NCBI RefSeq assembly: GCF_004366735.1
Contig: NZ_SOQX01000002.1
Span: forward strand, 434,001 to 498,000
Length of the DNA: 64,000 bases
Direction of reading: 5' to 3'
Origin: Thiohalophilus thiocyanatoxydans
Lineage (GTDB): Bacteria > Pseudomonadota > Gammaproteobacteria > UBA6429 > Thiohalophilaceae
Shown: positions 37,925 to 45,821 of the stretch, one piece after another
Layout of the letters: each line of letters opens with the position of its first letter
Numbering within the stretch: the stretch's first letter is position 1
Notes under the pieces: generated by a model
Seen by the model: the letters and a program-made list of their open reading frames with translations, nothing else
The model's database searches: none
What the model was told of the DNA's origin: nothing
Position numbers and translations under genes: made by a program

Positions 37925-38167
37925 ATGATGAATGAGTTTGGCCCGTTTGGCTGGGGGGGAGGATTTGGCTGGATTGTGATGATCCTGTTCTGGCTGTTGA
38001 TCCTCGCGGGGCTCATCGCCATCGTGAAATGGCTGATAGGCGGCCCGGAGACGAATGTGCCTCTGCCGCCATCGAAAACGGCGCGGCAGATACTCGAAGA
38101 GCGTTACGCCAGAGGTGAGATCGATCGAGAAGAGTTCGAACAAAAAAAGCGGGATATTGAGTCGTAA
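37925..38167 (+). CDS. SHOCT-domain small membrane protein
   Basis: An 80-residue protein. One helix (WIVMILFWLLILAGLIAIVKW) is followed by a linker and a C-terminal SHOCT motif (ARQILEERYARGEIDREEFE). SHOCT modules are thought to mediate oligomerisation. GGGGGGAC precedes the ATG. It is followed by a ferredoxin-fold small protein and may be a metal- or stress-linked pair, but no function is known. Confidence 0.85.
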   Translation: MMNEFGPFGWGGGFGWIVMILFWLLILAGLIAIVKWLIGGPETNVPLPPSKTARQILEERYARGEIDREEFEQKKRDIES

Positions 38168-38218
38168 GGCACGGCTTATTCCCACCATAACCGCCCGGCG
38201 GCGGTAAAGGAGCAGAAT

Positions 38219-38446
38219 ATGGACATTACAGACATTATGATACACGTTCATCCCGATCTGTCAGTCGAGCAGCGAACAAAACTGGAGGAGGCGGTAGCGG
38301 CAAGCGACGGCGTGGTATCGGTCCATTTCAGTCCACAACATCAACATGAGTTGACCGTGGCCTACGATCCTGACGCGACCGATTCGCAATCGATTCTCAG
38401 GCAGGTGCAGCAATGGGATGCGCAGGCGGCCATGGCCGGCCTGTAA
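38219..38446 (+). CDS. HMA-like ferredoxin-fold small protein, no CxxC
   Basis: A 75-residue protein with the beta-alpha-beta pattern of heavy-metal-associated domains (IMIHVHPDLSVEQRTKLEEAV, then GVVSVHFSPQHQHELTVAYD). It lacks the CxxC metal site. The His-rich loop HFSPQHQHE could bind metal instead. AAAGGAG precedes the ATG. It lies between the SHOCT gene and the disulfide reductase of the arsenosugar region. Confidence 0.65.
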   Translation: MDITDIMIHVHPDLSVEQRTKLEEAVAASDGVVSVHFSPQHQHELTVAYDPDATDSQSILRQVQQWDAQAAMAGL

Positions 38447-38604
38447 GGATCCATGCCTCCCCGCGACTCAATAAAAGTTACCCGGACGCGATCCCTCTCG
38501 TAGAGTGGCTCAAGCGCAGCGGATCCCCGAAACCGGCAAAGCCTGGAGGCGGCGCATTGCGTCTTGATCCTGGCGGCTACTGCAAACAAGGTATTGACGT
38601 TTTA

Positions 38605-40023
38605 ATGCAAAACAAACGAGATTTGATTGTTATCGGTGGCGGCGCGGGGGGGCTGGTGATCGCCAGCGTGGCTTCCCAGCTCGGCCTGAATGTGACGCTG
38701 ATCGAAAAACAGGCGAAGCTGGGCGGCGATTGCCTGCATCATGGCTGCGTACCGAGCAAGGCGCTGATCAAGGCCGCGAAAGTCGCGCACCTGATGCGCC
38801 GGGCCGGGGAGTTCGGTCTGCCATCACAATCATTCCCGATCGACCTCGGTAAGGTGAATCAACAGGTCAATTCAATCGTGGATCATATTCAACAGCACGA
38901 TGATCCCGAACGCTTTCGCGCCTATGGTTGCGAGGTGTTACTGGGCGAGCCGGCCCGGTTCATTTCGCCCCATGCCGTCCAGGTCGGGGAACGGGTGATT
39001 GAAGGACGACGTTTTGTCATTGCCACCGGTTCGCGCCCGTTTATCCCGGCGATCCCCGGTATCAACCCGGACGATCTGCTCACCAACGAAAGCCTGTTCG
39101 ATCTGCAACAACTGCCCGCGTCACTGGCGGTACTCGGCGGCGGGCCGATCGGCCTGGAGCTGGGTCAGGCGATGAGTCGACTGGGTAGCCAGGTGACGTT
39201 ACTGCAACGCGGTCCCCGGTTGTTAGCGCATGAAGATACGGAACTGGTGGATTTACTGCAGAAACAACTGACCGACGAAGGGCTGCAAATCCAGACCAAC
39301 AGCGATATCGAGCGAATCGAACACCAAAACGATCAGTACGAGATTATCGATAACAACCATGATCGCGTTCGGGTCGACAAAATTCTTGTCGCCACCGGCC
39401 GCCGACCCAATATCGAAGGCCTCGATCCGGAGCGCGCCGGCATTGAAACGACACCACGTGGCATCATGGTGGATCGACGTCTGCGTACCTCGCAAAAACA
39501 CATCTATGCCTGTGGCGATGTGGCCGGCCCCTATGCCTTCACCCATCAGGCCGAGTACCAGGCCGGGCTTATCATCAGCAATGCTGTGTTTCGTTTTCCC
39601 AAGAAGGCCGACTATCGCATTCTGCCGTGGGTCACTTACACCGATCCGGAACTGGCCCAGGTGGGGCTCACCGAACAGCAGGCCCGGGAGCAGGGGATCA
39701 AACACACCGTCCTGCGCTTTGATTTCAAGGAAGTCGATCGCGCGTTGACGGAACGGGAAACCGCCGGGCGGGTCAAACTGGTTACCCGCAAGGGAAAAAT
39801 TCTCGGTGCCAGCATTCTGGGACCGCAGGCCGGCGAACTGATCCATGAACTGGTGCTGGCCATGCAGAGCGGGGCAAAAATCGGCGACATCTCGGCGGCG
39901 ATTCATGCCTATCCGACGCTGGCACAAATCCATCGTCGCACGGTCAACACCGCCTATGCGGCGAAACTGTTCAGCCCGCTGACCCGGCGACTGGTGCGCT
40001 GGCTGCAACGCCTGCCCGGATAA
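38605..40023 (+). CDS. Flavoprotein disulfide reductase (MerA/Lpd-like)
   Basis: A 472-residue FAD/NAD(P) enzyme of the pyridine nucleotide-disulfide reductase family. FAD motif GGGAGGLVIAS, redox CLHHGCVPSK (CX4C near residues 43-48), NAD motif LGGGPIGLELG and FAD motif ACGDVAGP are present. Near the C-terminus it reads HAYPTLAQIHRR, where lipoamide dehydrogenases have HPTxxE, so the His-Glu catalytic pair is missing. It lacks the MerA C-terminal vicinal Cys too. The substrate is unknown; context suggests arsenic or sulfur chemistry. ATG 38605 begins MQNKRDLIVIGG; the longer frame upstream has no family support. Confidence 0.88.
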   Translation: MQNKRDLIVIGGGAGGLVIASVASQLGLNVTLIEKQAKLGGDCLHHGCVPSKALIKAAKVAHLMRRAGEFGLPSQSFPIDLGKVNQQVNSIVDHIQQHDDPERFRAYGCEVLLGEPARFISPHAVQVGERVIEGRRFVIATGSRPFIPAIPGINPDDLLTNESLFDLQQLPASLAVLGGGPIGLELGQAMSRLGSQVTLLQRGPRLLAHEDTELVDLLQKQLTDEGLQIQTNSDIERIEHQNDQYEIIDNNHDRVRVDKILVATGRRPNIEGLDPERAGIETTPRGIMVDRRLRTSQKHIYACGDVAGPYAFTHQAEYQAGLIISNAVFRFPKKADYRILPWVTYTDPELAQVGLTEQQAREQGIKHTVLRFDFKEVDRALTERETAGRVKLVTRKGKILGASILGPQAGELIHELVLAMQSGAKIGDISAAIHAYPTLAQIHRRTVNTAYAAKLFSPLTRRLVRWLQRLPG

Positions 40024-40037
40024 CCTTCGATTACGTT

Positions 40038-40688
40038 ATGAATATCACGCCCGAAAAGTATGACCACTGGTATCACACCTCGCGCGGCCGATGGATCAGC
40101 GATCGGGAGTTTGGGCTGTTGCGCAAGCTGTTAAACCCGACACCCGGCGCCGGTTTGCTGGATGTCGGTTGCGGCACCGGCCATTTTACGCGCCGTTTTC
40201 ATCAGGCCGGCCTGGCTGTTACCGGCCTGGATCCCGATCCGGCCATGCTGGCGTATGCCCGTGAGCAGTCGAAGGGGATCGACTATTTTGTAGGCACGGC
40301 CGAACGCCTGCCCTTTGACGATAAACAGTTTGACTATGGCAGTGCCATTACCAGTTTGTGTTTTGTGGACAATCCCGTCACCGCCCTGCAGGAGCTATGG
40401 CGCGTGAGTCAACACGGTGTGGTACTGGGTTTGTTGAATCGCCACAGCCTGTTGTACCGACAAAAGGCCGGGCGGGGGGCCTATGCCGGTGCCCGCTGGG
40501 ACAATCGGGCGGATGTGATAAACTGGCTGCAACAGGCGGGTATCACCTCGGCGGACACCCGTTTTCGCAGTACCATTTTTTTCCCTGGCGGTGGACCGAC
40601 AGCCCGCGTCATGGAACGTTTGATACCCGGGACAATATTGTGGGGCGGTTTTCTGGCGGTTCATCTGACCCGACAACACCACAACTGA
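40038..40688 (+). CDS. Class I SAM-dependent methyltransferase
   Basis: A 216-residue methyltransferase with motif I LLDVGCGTGHFTRRF near residue 37, then GLDPDPAMLAYAR and AERLPFDDKQFDYG, of the Methyltransf_11 type. It lies between the disulfide reductase and arsS and is probably part of the arsenosugar set. The substrate cannot be read from the sequence. It begins 14 bp after the reductase stop. Confidence 0.85.
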   Translation: MNITPEKYDHWYHTSRGRWISDREFGLLRKLLNPTPGAGLLDVGCGTGHFTRRFHQAGLAVTGLDPDPAMLAYAREQSKGIDYFVGTAERLPFDDKQFDYGSAITSLCFVDNPVTALQELWRVSQHGVVLGLLNRHSLLYRQKAGRGAYAGARWDNRADVINWLQQAGITSADTRFRSTIFFPGGGPTARVMERLIPGTILWGGFLAVHLTRQHHN

Positions 40689-40703
40689 ACAAAAGGCCGT
40701 TAT

Positions 40704-41663
40704 ATGCACGCCACCTTACCGTTATTGCAAGAAACCGACTTCCCGACCCTGAAACGGGATCGGCTGACCACGTTGCAGATCAATCTCGGTTACCGTTGTA
40801 ACCAGGCCTGTCTGCACTGTCACGTCAACGCCGGACCGACGCGCAAGGAAGTCATGCAACGCGAGACCGTGGACGACATCGTAACGTTTCTGCGGACTAA
40901 TACATTGCAAACCCTGGACATCACCGGCGGTGCGCCGGAACTCAATCCGCACTTTCGCTATCTGGTCGAACAGGCGCGGTCACTGGGGATGCAGGTGATC
41001 GATCGCTGTAACCTGACCATCCTGCAGGAAGACGGGCAGGCCGATCTGGCGCAGTTTCTGGCCGACCATCAGGTGGAGATCGTCGCCTCCTTGCCCTGTT
41101 ACCAGGAAGCCAATGTCAACGGCCAGCGGGGCGACGGCGTCTACGCCCGCAGCATCGACGCACTGCAACAACTCAACGCGGTCGGTTATGGCAAAGCGGA
41201 CAGCGGCCTGGTATTGAATCTGGTCTACAACCCCACCGGCCCGTTCCTGCCGCCGCCCCAGGTGCAGCTGGAAGCCGATTACAAACGGGAACTGGCCAAA
41301 CAGTCTGTGGAGTTCACTCACCTGTTCACCCTGACCAACCTGCCCATCCAGCGTTTTGGCAGTACGCTGATCTCCAAAGGCCAGTTCGAGGAATATATGC
41401 AACTGCTCAAAAGCGCCTATCAGGACGCCAATCTGGAAAACGTTATGTGTCGCACTCTCATCAGCATCGACTGGCAGGGCTATGCCTATGATTGTGATTT
41501 CAACCAGATGCTCAACCTGCCGTTGCCCAACGTGGGCAAACCCCGACCGCATATCCGCGACCTCACCGCCGACGCCCTGGCCGGCCGATCCATCGCCGTT
41601 GCCGATCACTGCTACGGCTGCACCGCCGGGCAGGGGAGTAGTTGTGGTGGTGCTTTGAATTGA
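40704..41663 (+). CDS. arsS: Arsenosugar biosynthesis radical SAM protein ArsS
   Basis: A radical-SAM enzyme of 319 residues that adds a 5'-deoxyadenosyl group to dimethylarsenic in arsenosugar synthesis, according to the family's described role. The cluster motif RCNQACLHCH gives Cys32, Cys36 and Cys39 (CX3CX2C). The C-terminal domain ends in CYGCTAGQGSSCGGALN. Some relatives have selenocysteine in the position of the SSCGG Cys; here it is a TGT Cys codon. It follows the methyltransferase by 15 bp. A block of repeats separates it from arsM. Confidence 0.92.
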   Translation: MHATLPLLQETDFPTLKRDRLTTLQINLGYRCNQACLHCHVNAGPTRKEVMQRETVDDIVTFLRTNTLQTLDITGGAPELNPHFRYLVEQARSLGMQVIDRCNLTILQEDGQADLAQFLADHQVEIVASLPCYQEANVNGQRGDGVYARSIDALQQLNAVGYGKADSGLVLNLVYNPTGPFLPPPQVQLEADYKRELAKQSVEFTHLFTLTNLPIQRFGSTLISKGQFEEYMQLLKSAYQDANLENVMCRTLISIDWQGYAYDCDFNQMLNLPLPNVGKPRPHIRDLTADALAGRSIAVADHCYGCTAGQGSSCGGALN

Positions 41664-41667
41664 AAAA

Positions 41668-41835
41668 TGATTCACCGCAGAGACGCAGAGACGCAGAGAT
41701 CGCAGAGGAAAATTTATTGTTGTTGTAGGAGGGGCTTGTAGCCGCGACCTGTCCTCTCCGATAGGATTGGTCGCCGATGGAATCGCCTCCTACAAAGTCA
41801 AAAACTTCTCTGTGACCTCTGCGTCTCTGCGGTGA
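41668..41835. repeat. Nested inverted repeats: family C arms enclosing a family B element
   Basis: The family C left arm at 41672-41710 (ACCGCAGAGACGCAGAGACG type) and right arm at about 41808-41832 (GTGACCTCTGCGTCTCTGCGG) enclose a complete family B element. That element spans 41723-41795 with termini TTGTAGGAGG and CCTCCTACAA. It reads as one repeat inserted into another. Confidence 0.8.
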
Positions 41836-41851
41836 AAAAATTATTAATAAA

Positions 41852-41880
41852 GAAACATAGATGGATGTACATGCTGAAGT
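41852..41880 (+). repeat. Upstream copy of a 29-bp duplication of the arsM start
   Basis: Twenty-nine bases, beginning GAAACATAGATGGATG and ending TGCTGAAGT, are repeated exactly at 42237-42265, where they form the arsM start region. The two copies flank 356 bp of repeat sequence. This copy includes an ATG but opens into no gene. Confidence 0.95.
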
Positions 41881-41883
41881 TGC

Positions 41884-41963
41884 GTAGGTCACGCTGGCGA
41901 TAGCCTGCGTGACATCTCTCTAACGGAGGACGTCAGGTAGCGCATCCGTGCAACCTGACCTAC
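41884..41963. repeat. Family A repeat copy 1
   Basis: About 80 bp with outer inverted termini GTAGGTCA and TGACCTAC. The left half GTCACGCTGGCGATAG...GCGTGAC and the right half GTCAGGTAGCGC...AACCTGAC are each imperfect hairpins. It lies within the insert upstream of arsM. Confidence 0.85.
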
Positions 41964-41978
41964 AGGGCTAATGCCAGT

Positions 41979-42085
41979 CCAGAGAGATTGCTTCGTCACG
42001 TTGTTCCTCGCAATGACCGCTCTATTTTCGGTCATTGCGAGCACCCCTGCGGGGCATAAACTTGGCGAAGCAATCTTTTGAGAAA
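41979..42085. repeat. Family F repeat (GTCATTGCGAG...GAAGCAATCT hairpin)
   Basis: GAGATTGCTTCGTCAC and TCGCAATGACC are followed by their inverted partners GGTCATTGCGAG and GGCGAAGCAATCT. The motif is a form of the GCGAAGCAATC dispersed repeat seen in many bacterial genomes. A related copy lies inside hsdM at 62486-62514. Confidence 0.8.
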
Positions 42086-42091
42086 AGTTAT

Positions 42092-42171
42092 GTAGGTCAC
42101 GCTGGCGATAGCCTGCGTGACACCTCTCGAACGGAGGGCGTCAGGTAGCGCATGCGCGCAACCTGACCTAC
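42092..42171. repeat. Family A repeat copy 2
   Basis: An 80-bp copy with the same termini and the same two inner hairpins as copy 1, in the same orientation. A short CTAG-rich tract (42188-42225) follows before the second 29-bp duplicate. Confidence 0.85.
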
Positions 42172-42236
42172 AGGGATCAATAGCAGTGACTAGCTGCTAG
42201 TCACTAGATACTAGTGACTGTTCCGAACCAAGTGAG

Positions 42237-42265
42237 GAAACATAGATGGATGTACATGCTGAAGT
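42237..42265 (+). repeat. Downstream copy of the 29-bp duplication (real arsM start)
   Basis: Exact duplicate of 41852-41880. This copy continues into the intact arsM reading frame from ATG 42246. Confidence 0.95.
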
Positions 42266-43367
42266 AAAAAAACGCTATTCCGAAGGTGCCGAGTCGGTTC
42301 AGACCGCACTCTGCTGCCCGGTGGATTACGATACTGAATTATTGAAAATCCTGCCGAAGGAGATCGTCGACAAGGATTACGGTTGCGGCGATCCGTCGCG
42401 CTATGTACGCGAGGGCGATGTGGTGCTGGATCTCGGCGCCGGTGGCGGCAAGATCTGTTATATGGCGGCGCAGCTGGTCGGTGAGCAGGGCCATGTCATC
42501 GGCGTTGACATGAATGACGATATGCTGCTACTGGCCAGCAAATATCAACCTGAAATGGAAGAAAAACTCGGCAATAACCGGGTGACCTTTCTCAAAGGCT
42601 ATATCCAGGACCTGGCGCTGGATGTGCAGGCCATGGAAGACTATCTGGCGGCCCAGCCGGTGTTCACTGCGGCCGATCTGGAACGCCTGCAGGCCTGGCA
42701 ACAGGCGCAACGGCGCGACAATCCCCTGGTCGCCGATAACAGCGTCGATCTGGTGATCTCCAACTGCGTGCTCAATCTGGTCGCCGATGATCAAAAGCAG
42801 CAGATGCTCGAGGAAATCTTCCGTGTCCTCAAACCGGGCGGTCGGGTGGCCATCTCCGATATCATCAGCGACGAGCCGATCCCCGAGCATTTGAAACAGA
42901 ATAGTGAGCTGTGGAGCGGCTGTATCTCCGGCGCATATCAGGAAGAGGACTTTCTCAACGCCTTTATCGATGCCGGTTTTGTCGCCGTCGCCTATGACAA
43001 ATGGGAAGCCGAACCCTGGCAGGTGGTGGAGGGGATCGAGTTTCGTTCCGTGACCCTGACCGCCACACGTCCCGAAGCCACCGAGTGTCTCGATTACGGT
43101 CATGCCGTGATCTATCGCGGACCGCACAGCTCGGTCAGTGACGACGACGGCCATGTTTATCCACGCGGCGCGCGCATCGCCGTCTGCGAGAAGACCTTCC
43201 GCCTGCTAACCGAAAGCGGCGCCTACGGCGAGGACTTCATCGGCATCGCCCCGGCACAACCGGGTGAACCGAATACCTTCTGTGCCCCGGCTGGCACCCG
43301 GCGGCCCGCCGCCCAGACCAAAGGCGGAAGCCATCACACCACTATCAGCGGTCGGGGATGTTGTTGA
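42246..43367 (+). CDS. arsM: Arsenite/arsenic methyltransferase ArsM-type
   Basis: A 373-residue SAM methyltransferase of the ArsM type that works with ArsS. Cys23-Cys24 lie in TALCCPVDYD, and a third conserved Cys lies in KDYGCGDPSRYV, fitting the three-Cys arsenic-binding scheme. SAM motif VLDLGAGGGKICYM and SNCVLNLV are clear. The C-terminal extension ends SGRGCC, with a vicinal Cys pair at the very end. The ATG at 42246 lies inside the 29-bp duplicated sequence, with GAGGAAAC upstream. Confidence 0.9.
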   Translation: MDVHAEVKKRYSEGAESVQTALCCPVDYDTELLKILPKEIVDKDYGCGDPSRYVREGDVVLDLGAGGGKICYMAAQLVGEQGHVIGVDMNDDMLLLASKYQPEMEEKLGNNRVTFLKGYIQDLALDVQAMEDYLAAQPVFTAADLERLQAWQQAQRRDNPLVADNSVDLVISNCVLNLVADDQKQQMLEEIFRVLKPGGRVAISDIISDEPIPEHLKQNSELWSGCISGAYQEEDFLNAFIDAGFVAVAYDKWEAEPWQVVEGIEFRSVTLTATRPEATECLDYGHAVIYRGPHSSVSDDDGHVYPRGARIAVCEKTFRLLTESGAYGEDFIGIAPAQPGEPNTFCAPAGTRRPAAQTKGGSHHTTISGRGCC

Positions 43368-43392
43368 CGTCTCAACATTTCCGATGAAAAAG

Positions 43393-43572
43393 AGACTGAC
43401 GCGGAGACGTTTATGCCCGTTGTCTGGGTGCAGAGGCGCAGAGGTGTAACAATGTTGAGTTCTGAATGTTGAATTTTGAATTACACGGAGCACTGCTATT
43501 CAAAATTCATAATCCAACATTCAAACTTGTCTCTCCGCACTCAAACAACGGGCATAAACGTCTCTGTGGTGA
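43393..43572. repeat. Inverted repeat, family C, after arsM
   Basis: ACGCGGAGACGTTTATGCCCG at about 43400-43420 pairs with CGGGCATAAACGTCTCTG at about 43550-43567. The interior holds further GCAGAGGCGCAGAG and AT-rich sequence with a short inverted ATTCAAA motif. No gene is seen. Confidence 0.75.
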
Positions 43573-43597
43573 GGAATTGTTAAATGAAGGAAGGTCC

Positions 43598-43670
43598 GTA
43601 GGTCACGCGGGTGTTAGCCTGCGTGACATCTCTCGAACGGGGATGTCAGGTAGCGTATGCGCGCAACCTG
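43598..43670. repeat. Family A repeat copy 3, truncated
   Basis: The copy begins GTAGGTCACGCGGGTG and runs to GCGCGCAACCTG, after which the terminal TGACCTAC is missing and the CCCCACCCTAACCC-type repeat starts. Confidence 0.75.
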
Positions 43671-43751
43671 CTATTGAACACCCCACCCTAACCCTCCCCT
43701 TGCAGGGGAGGGAACAATGCGGCGGGCAAGTAACTTTCCCCTTGTAGGGAA

Positions 43752-44096
43752 GGGAATAATGCGGCGGGTAATTAACTTTTGAGGAAATGTATTTTGCTTG
43801 TTTCTCACTTCCTTCAAGAGAAGCCCGGAAGGTGATTGACATGATCTATATTTCTCTCTCTTTTACACAGGAAAGGCAGAGAGGAAAGTTCTGCCTCCTC
43901 TCCCTCCCCTGCAAGGGGAGGGAACAATGCGGCGGGCAATTAACTTTTGAGGAAATGTATCTTGCTTGTTTCTCACTTCCTTCAAGAGAAGCCCGGAAGG
44001 TGATTGACATGATCTATATTTCTCTCTCTTTTACACAGGAAAGGCAGAGAGGAAGGTTCTGCCTCCTCTCCCTCCCCTGCAAGGGGAGGGTCGGGG
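43752..44096 (+). repeat. Tandem duplication of a 168-bp unit
   Basis: Two nearly identical copies (43752-43919 and 43920-44087), with a short extra tail. The unit contains CTTCCTTCAAGAGAAGCCCGG, ATGATCTATATTTCTCTCTC and the palindrome CCCTCCCCTGCAAGGGGAGGG. A weaker related block with CCCTCCCCTTGCAGGGGAGGG precedes it from 43680. The open frame over it is repeat-derived, not a gene. Confidence 0.85.
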
Positions 44097-44146
44097 TGGG
44101 GTGATCAAAAACAGGGATGATGCTTTATATATTTTGATTTAGTTAC

Positions 44147-44224
44147 GTAGGTCACCTGGCGATAGCCTGCGTGACATCTCTCGAACGGGGATGTCAGGTA
44201 GCGCATGCGCACAACCTGACCTAC
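44147..44224. repeat. Family A repeat copy 4
   Basis: A full-length copy (GTAGGTCACCTGGCGATAG to CCTGACCTAC), with one base-pair deletion in the left hairpin, ending 40 bp before the glycosyltransferase start. Confidence 0.8.
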
Positions 44225-44264
44225 GGGGCTGCGGTAAAAAATTATTCAATGAAGGCAATAACAC

Positions 44265-44942
44265 GTGCAACGGCTCTCCATCATCATCCCGACCCTGAAC
44301 GAGGCCGGGAGTATCAACCAAACGCTGGCTTTGTTACAGCCGCTGCGTTCGCGCGGGCATGAGGTGATTCTGGTCGATGGCGGCAGTACCGATGACACTG
44401 TGGACATGGCCCGTCCGGAGGTGGATCGCATTCTTAACAGCGATCCCGGGCGGGCCCATCAGATGAATGTGGGCGCGTCGCAGGCCAGGGGGGATATCTT
44501 CTGGTTTTTGCATGCCGACACGTTAATCCCCGAGCTGGCGGATCAGATCATCGCTGCGGCCATCGACAACCAGTCCCTGGCCTGGGGTCGTTTCGATGTG
44601 CGCCTCGACGGCAAGGATGTTCGGTTTCGGCTGATTGCGTTGATGATGAACCGGCGTTCGCGCCTGAGCGGTATCGCCACCGGCGATCAGGGGATCTTTG
44701 TCACCCGCGCGCTGTTTGAAAAAATCGGTGGCTTCGCCGAGCAGCCGTTGATGGAAGATATCGAGATCAGCCGTCGGCTCAAGCGCCATGTCCGACCGAA
44801 CTGTCTCAAACAGGAACTGATCACCTCCAGCCGACGCTGGGAAACCCGCGGCATCTGGCGCACGGTCTTTTTGATGTGGCGCCTGCGGCTGCGCTATGCG
44901 CTGGGTGGCGATCCCCATAAACTGGCGAAGCTGTATCGATGA
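44265..44942 (+). CDS. Glycosyltransferase, TIGR04283 arsenosugar type
   Basis: A 225-residue family-2 glycosyltransferase. SIIIPTLNEAGSINQTL, ILVDGGSTDDT and FLHADTLIP carry the nucleotide-sugar-binding acidic residues. The family accompanies ArsS and is proposed to glycosylate the arsenosugar precursor. The start is GTG 44265. The ATG at 44249 is in another frame. The stop overlaps the next gene as ATGA. Confidence 0.87.
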   Translation: MQRLSIIIPTLNEAGSINQTLALLQPLRSRGHEVILVDGGSTDDTVDMARPEVDRILNSDPGRAHQMNVGASQARGDIFWFLHADTLIPELADQIIAAAIDNQSLAWGRFDVRLDGKDVRFRLIALMMNRRSRLSGIATGDQGIFVTRALFEKIGGFAEQPLMEDIEISRRLKRHVRPNCLKQELITSSRRWETRGIWRTVFLMWRLRLRYALGGDPHKLAKLYR

Positions 44943-45586
44943 AACAAGACGCACCGACCACCGCCATCATGATCTTCGCCAGGGCGCCGGTTCCGGGACA
45001 GGTCAAGACCCGCCTGATCCCGGCGCTGGGAGAAAAGGGCGCGGCCGAACTGCATGCGCGACTTCTGGAACAGACACTTAATACAGTGACTCAGCTTGAG
45101 AATGTTGCGATCCAGCTTTATTGCCAGCCCGATACGCAACACCCGCTGTTTCGCCGGTCCGGCGATCGCACAACACTGAGCCTGCATCCGCAACAGGGGA
45201 ACGATCTGGGCGAGCGCATGTCCAATGCATTTTCCGACCACCTGCCGTGCTATCCAAAGGTGCTGGTGGTTGGCTGCGACTGTCCCGCCCTGACCCCGGA
45301 CGATCTGCGTGCGGTGATCGAGGCACTGGATACACAGGATGCCGTGATTATCCCGGCCCATGACGGTGGCTATGTCTTGCTGGGACTGAAAGTGTTTTCA
45401 CCGCTGATTTTCAGCGACATCGACTGGAGCACCGAGCGGGTGTTCGAACAGACCATCCGGCAGCTCGACGCGGCTGGTTTGCAGTGGATCGCGCTTGAAC
45501 CGAAACAGGATATCGATCGCCCCGAGGATCTGATCCATTGTCCCGAACATTTATTAACCGGAGTCCCTGATGAAATGGCTGGATAA
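44939..45586 (+). CDS. Glycosyltransferase-like protein, TIGR04282 arsenosugar type
   Basis: A 215-residue protein of the nucleotidyl/glycosyl-transferase-A-like fold. IFARAPVPGQVKTRLIPALG binds the nucleotide, and GCDCPALTPDDL and IIPAHDGGYVLLGL are family motifs. It is coupled to the preceding glycosyltransferase by ATGA overlap and overlaps the next small gene by 17 bp. The TIGR04282/TIGR04283 pair with ArsS is the usual arsenosugar set. Confidence 0.87.
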   Translation: MKQDAPTTAIMIFARAPVPGQVKTRLIPALGEKGAAELHARLLEQTLNTVTQLENVAIQLYCQPDTQHPLFRRSGDRTTLSLHPQQGNDLGERMSNAFSDHLPCYPKVLVVGCDCPALTPDDLRAVIEALDTQDAVIIPAHDGGYVLLGLKVFSPLIFSDIDWSTERVFEQTIRQLDAAGLQWIALEPKQDIDRPEDLIHCPEHLLTGVPDEMAG

Positions 45587-45791
45587 AATTCCGTTTCCCA
45601 CCCTGATTATTATCGCCGTCCTGCTGGGGCTGGCGCCTTTTTCGCCGCAACCGCATCTGGTTGAAAAACTGCAGATGCTGTTTGCCGGCACCCTGAGCAA
45701 GCCGATCGATATTTTCGATCTTGTTTTGCACGGCGCACCACTGGTGCTGCTGGCGATAAAAACCGTTCGTCATTTCAAATATAACAACTAA
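45570..45791 (+). CDS. Small two-helix membrane protein
   Basis: A 73-residue protein with helices near residues 10-25 (FPTLIIIAVLLGLAPF) and 50-64 (DLVLHGAPLVLLAIK). It matches a widespread small membrane protein often annotated loosely as 'RND transporter'. The sequence does not support that, since it is far too short. GGAG precedes the ATG, which overlaps the upstream gene by 17 bp. Its role in the cluster is unknown. Confidence 0.8.
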   Translation: MKWLDKIPFPTLIIIAVLLGLAPFSPQPHLVEKLQMLFAGTLSKPIDIFDLVLHGAPLVLLAIKTVRHFKYNN

Positions 45792-45821
45792 CACCAAAAC
45801 GTTTACCGGAGGTATCAGACA

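Noticed and set aside
38413-38604. N-terminal extension of the disulfide reductase
   Set aside because: The frame is open upstream, but residues before MQNKRDLIVIGG have no family similarity and would overlap the HMA-like gene.
41640-41663. Selenocysteine at the C-terminal Cys of ArsS
   Set aside because: The codon is TGT (Cys) and the terminal TGA is followed by no conserved continuation or SECIS-like structure.
43752-44096. CRISPR-like array
   Set aside because: Only two direct copies of 168 bp without spacer/repeat alternation; no cas genes in the window.
43787-44104. Open frame of 105 codons with repeated SLPSREARKVIDMIY peptide
   Set aside because: It is simply the translation of the 168-bp tandem repeat; no ribosome-binding site or family.
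45570-45791. Annotation as an RND transporter
   Set aside because: A 73-residue two-helix protein cannot be an RND pump; the common label appears to be an annotation carry-over.
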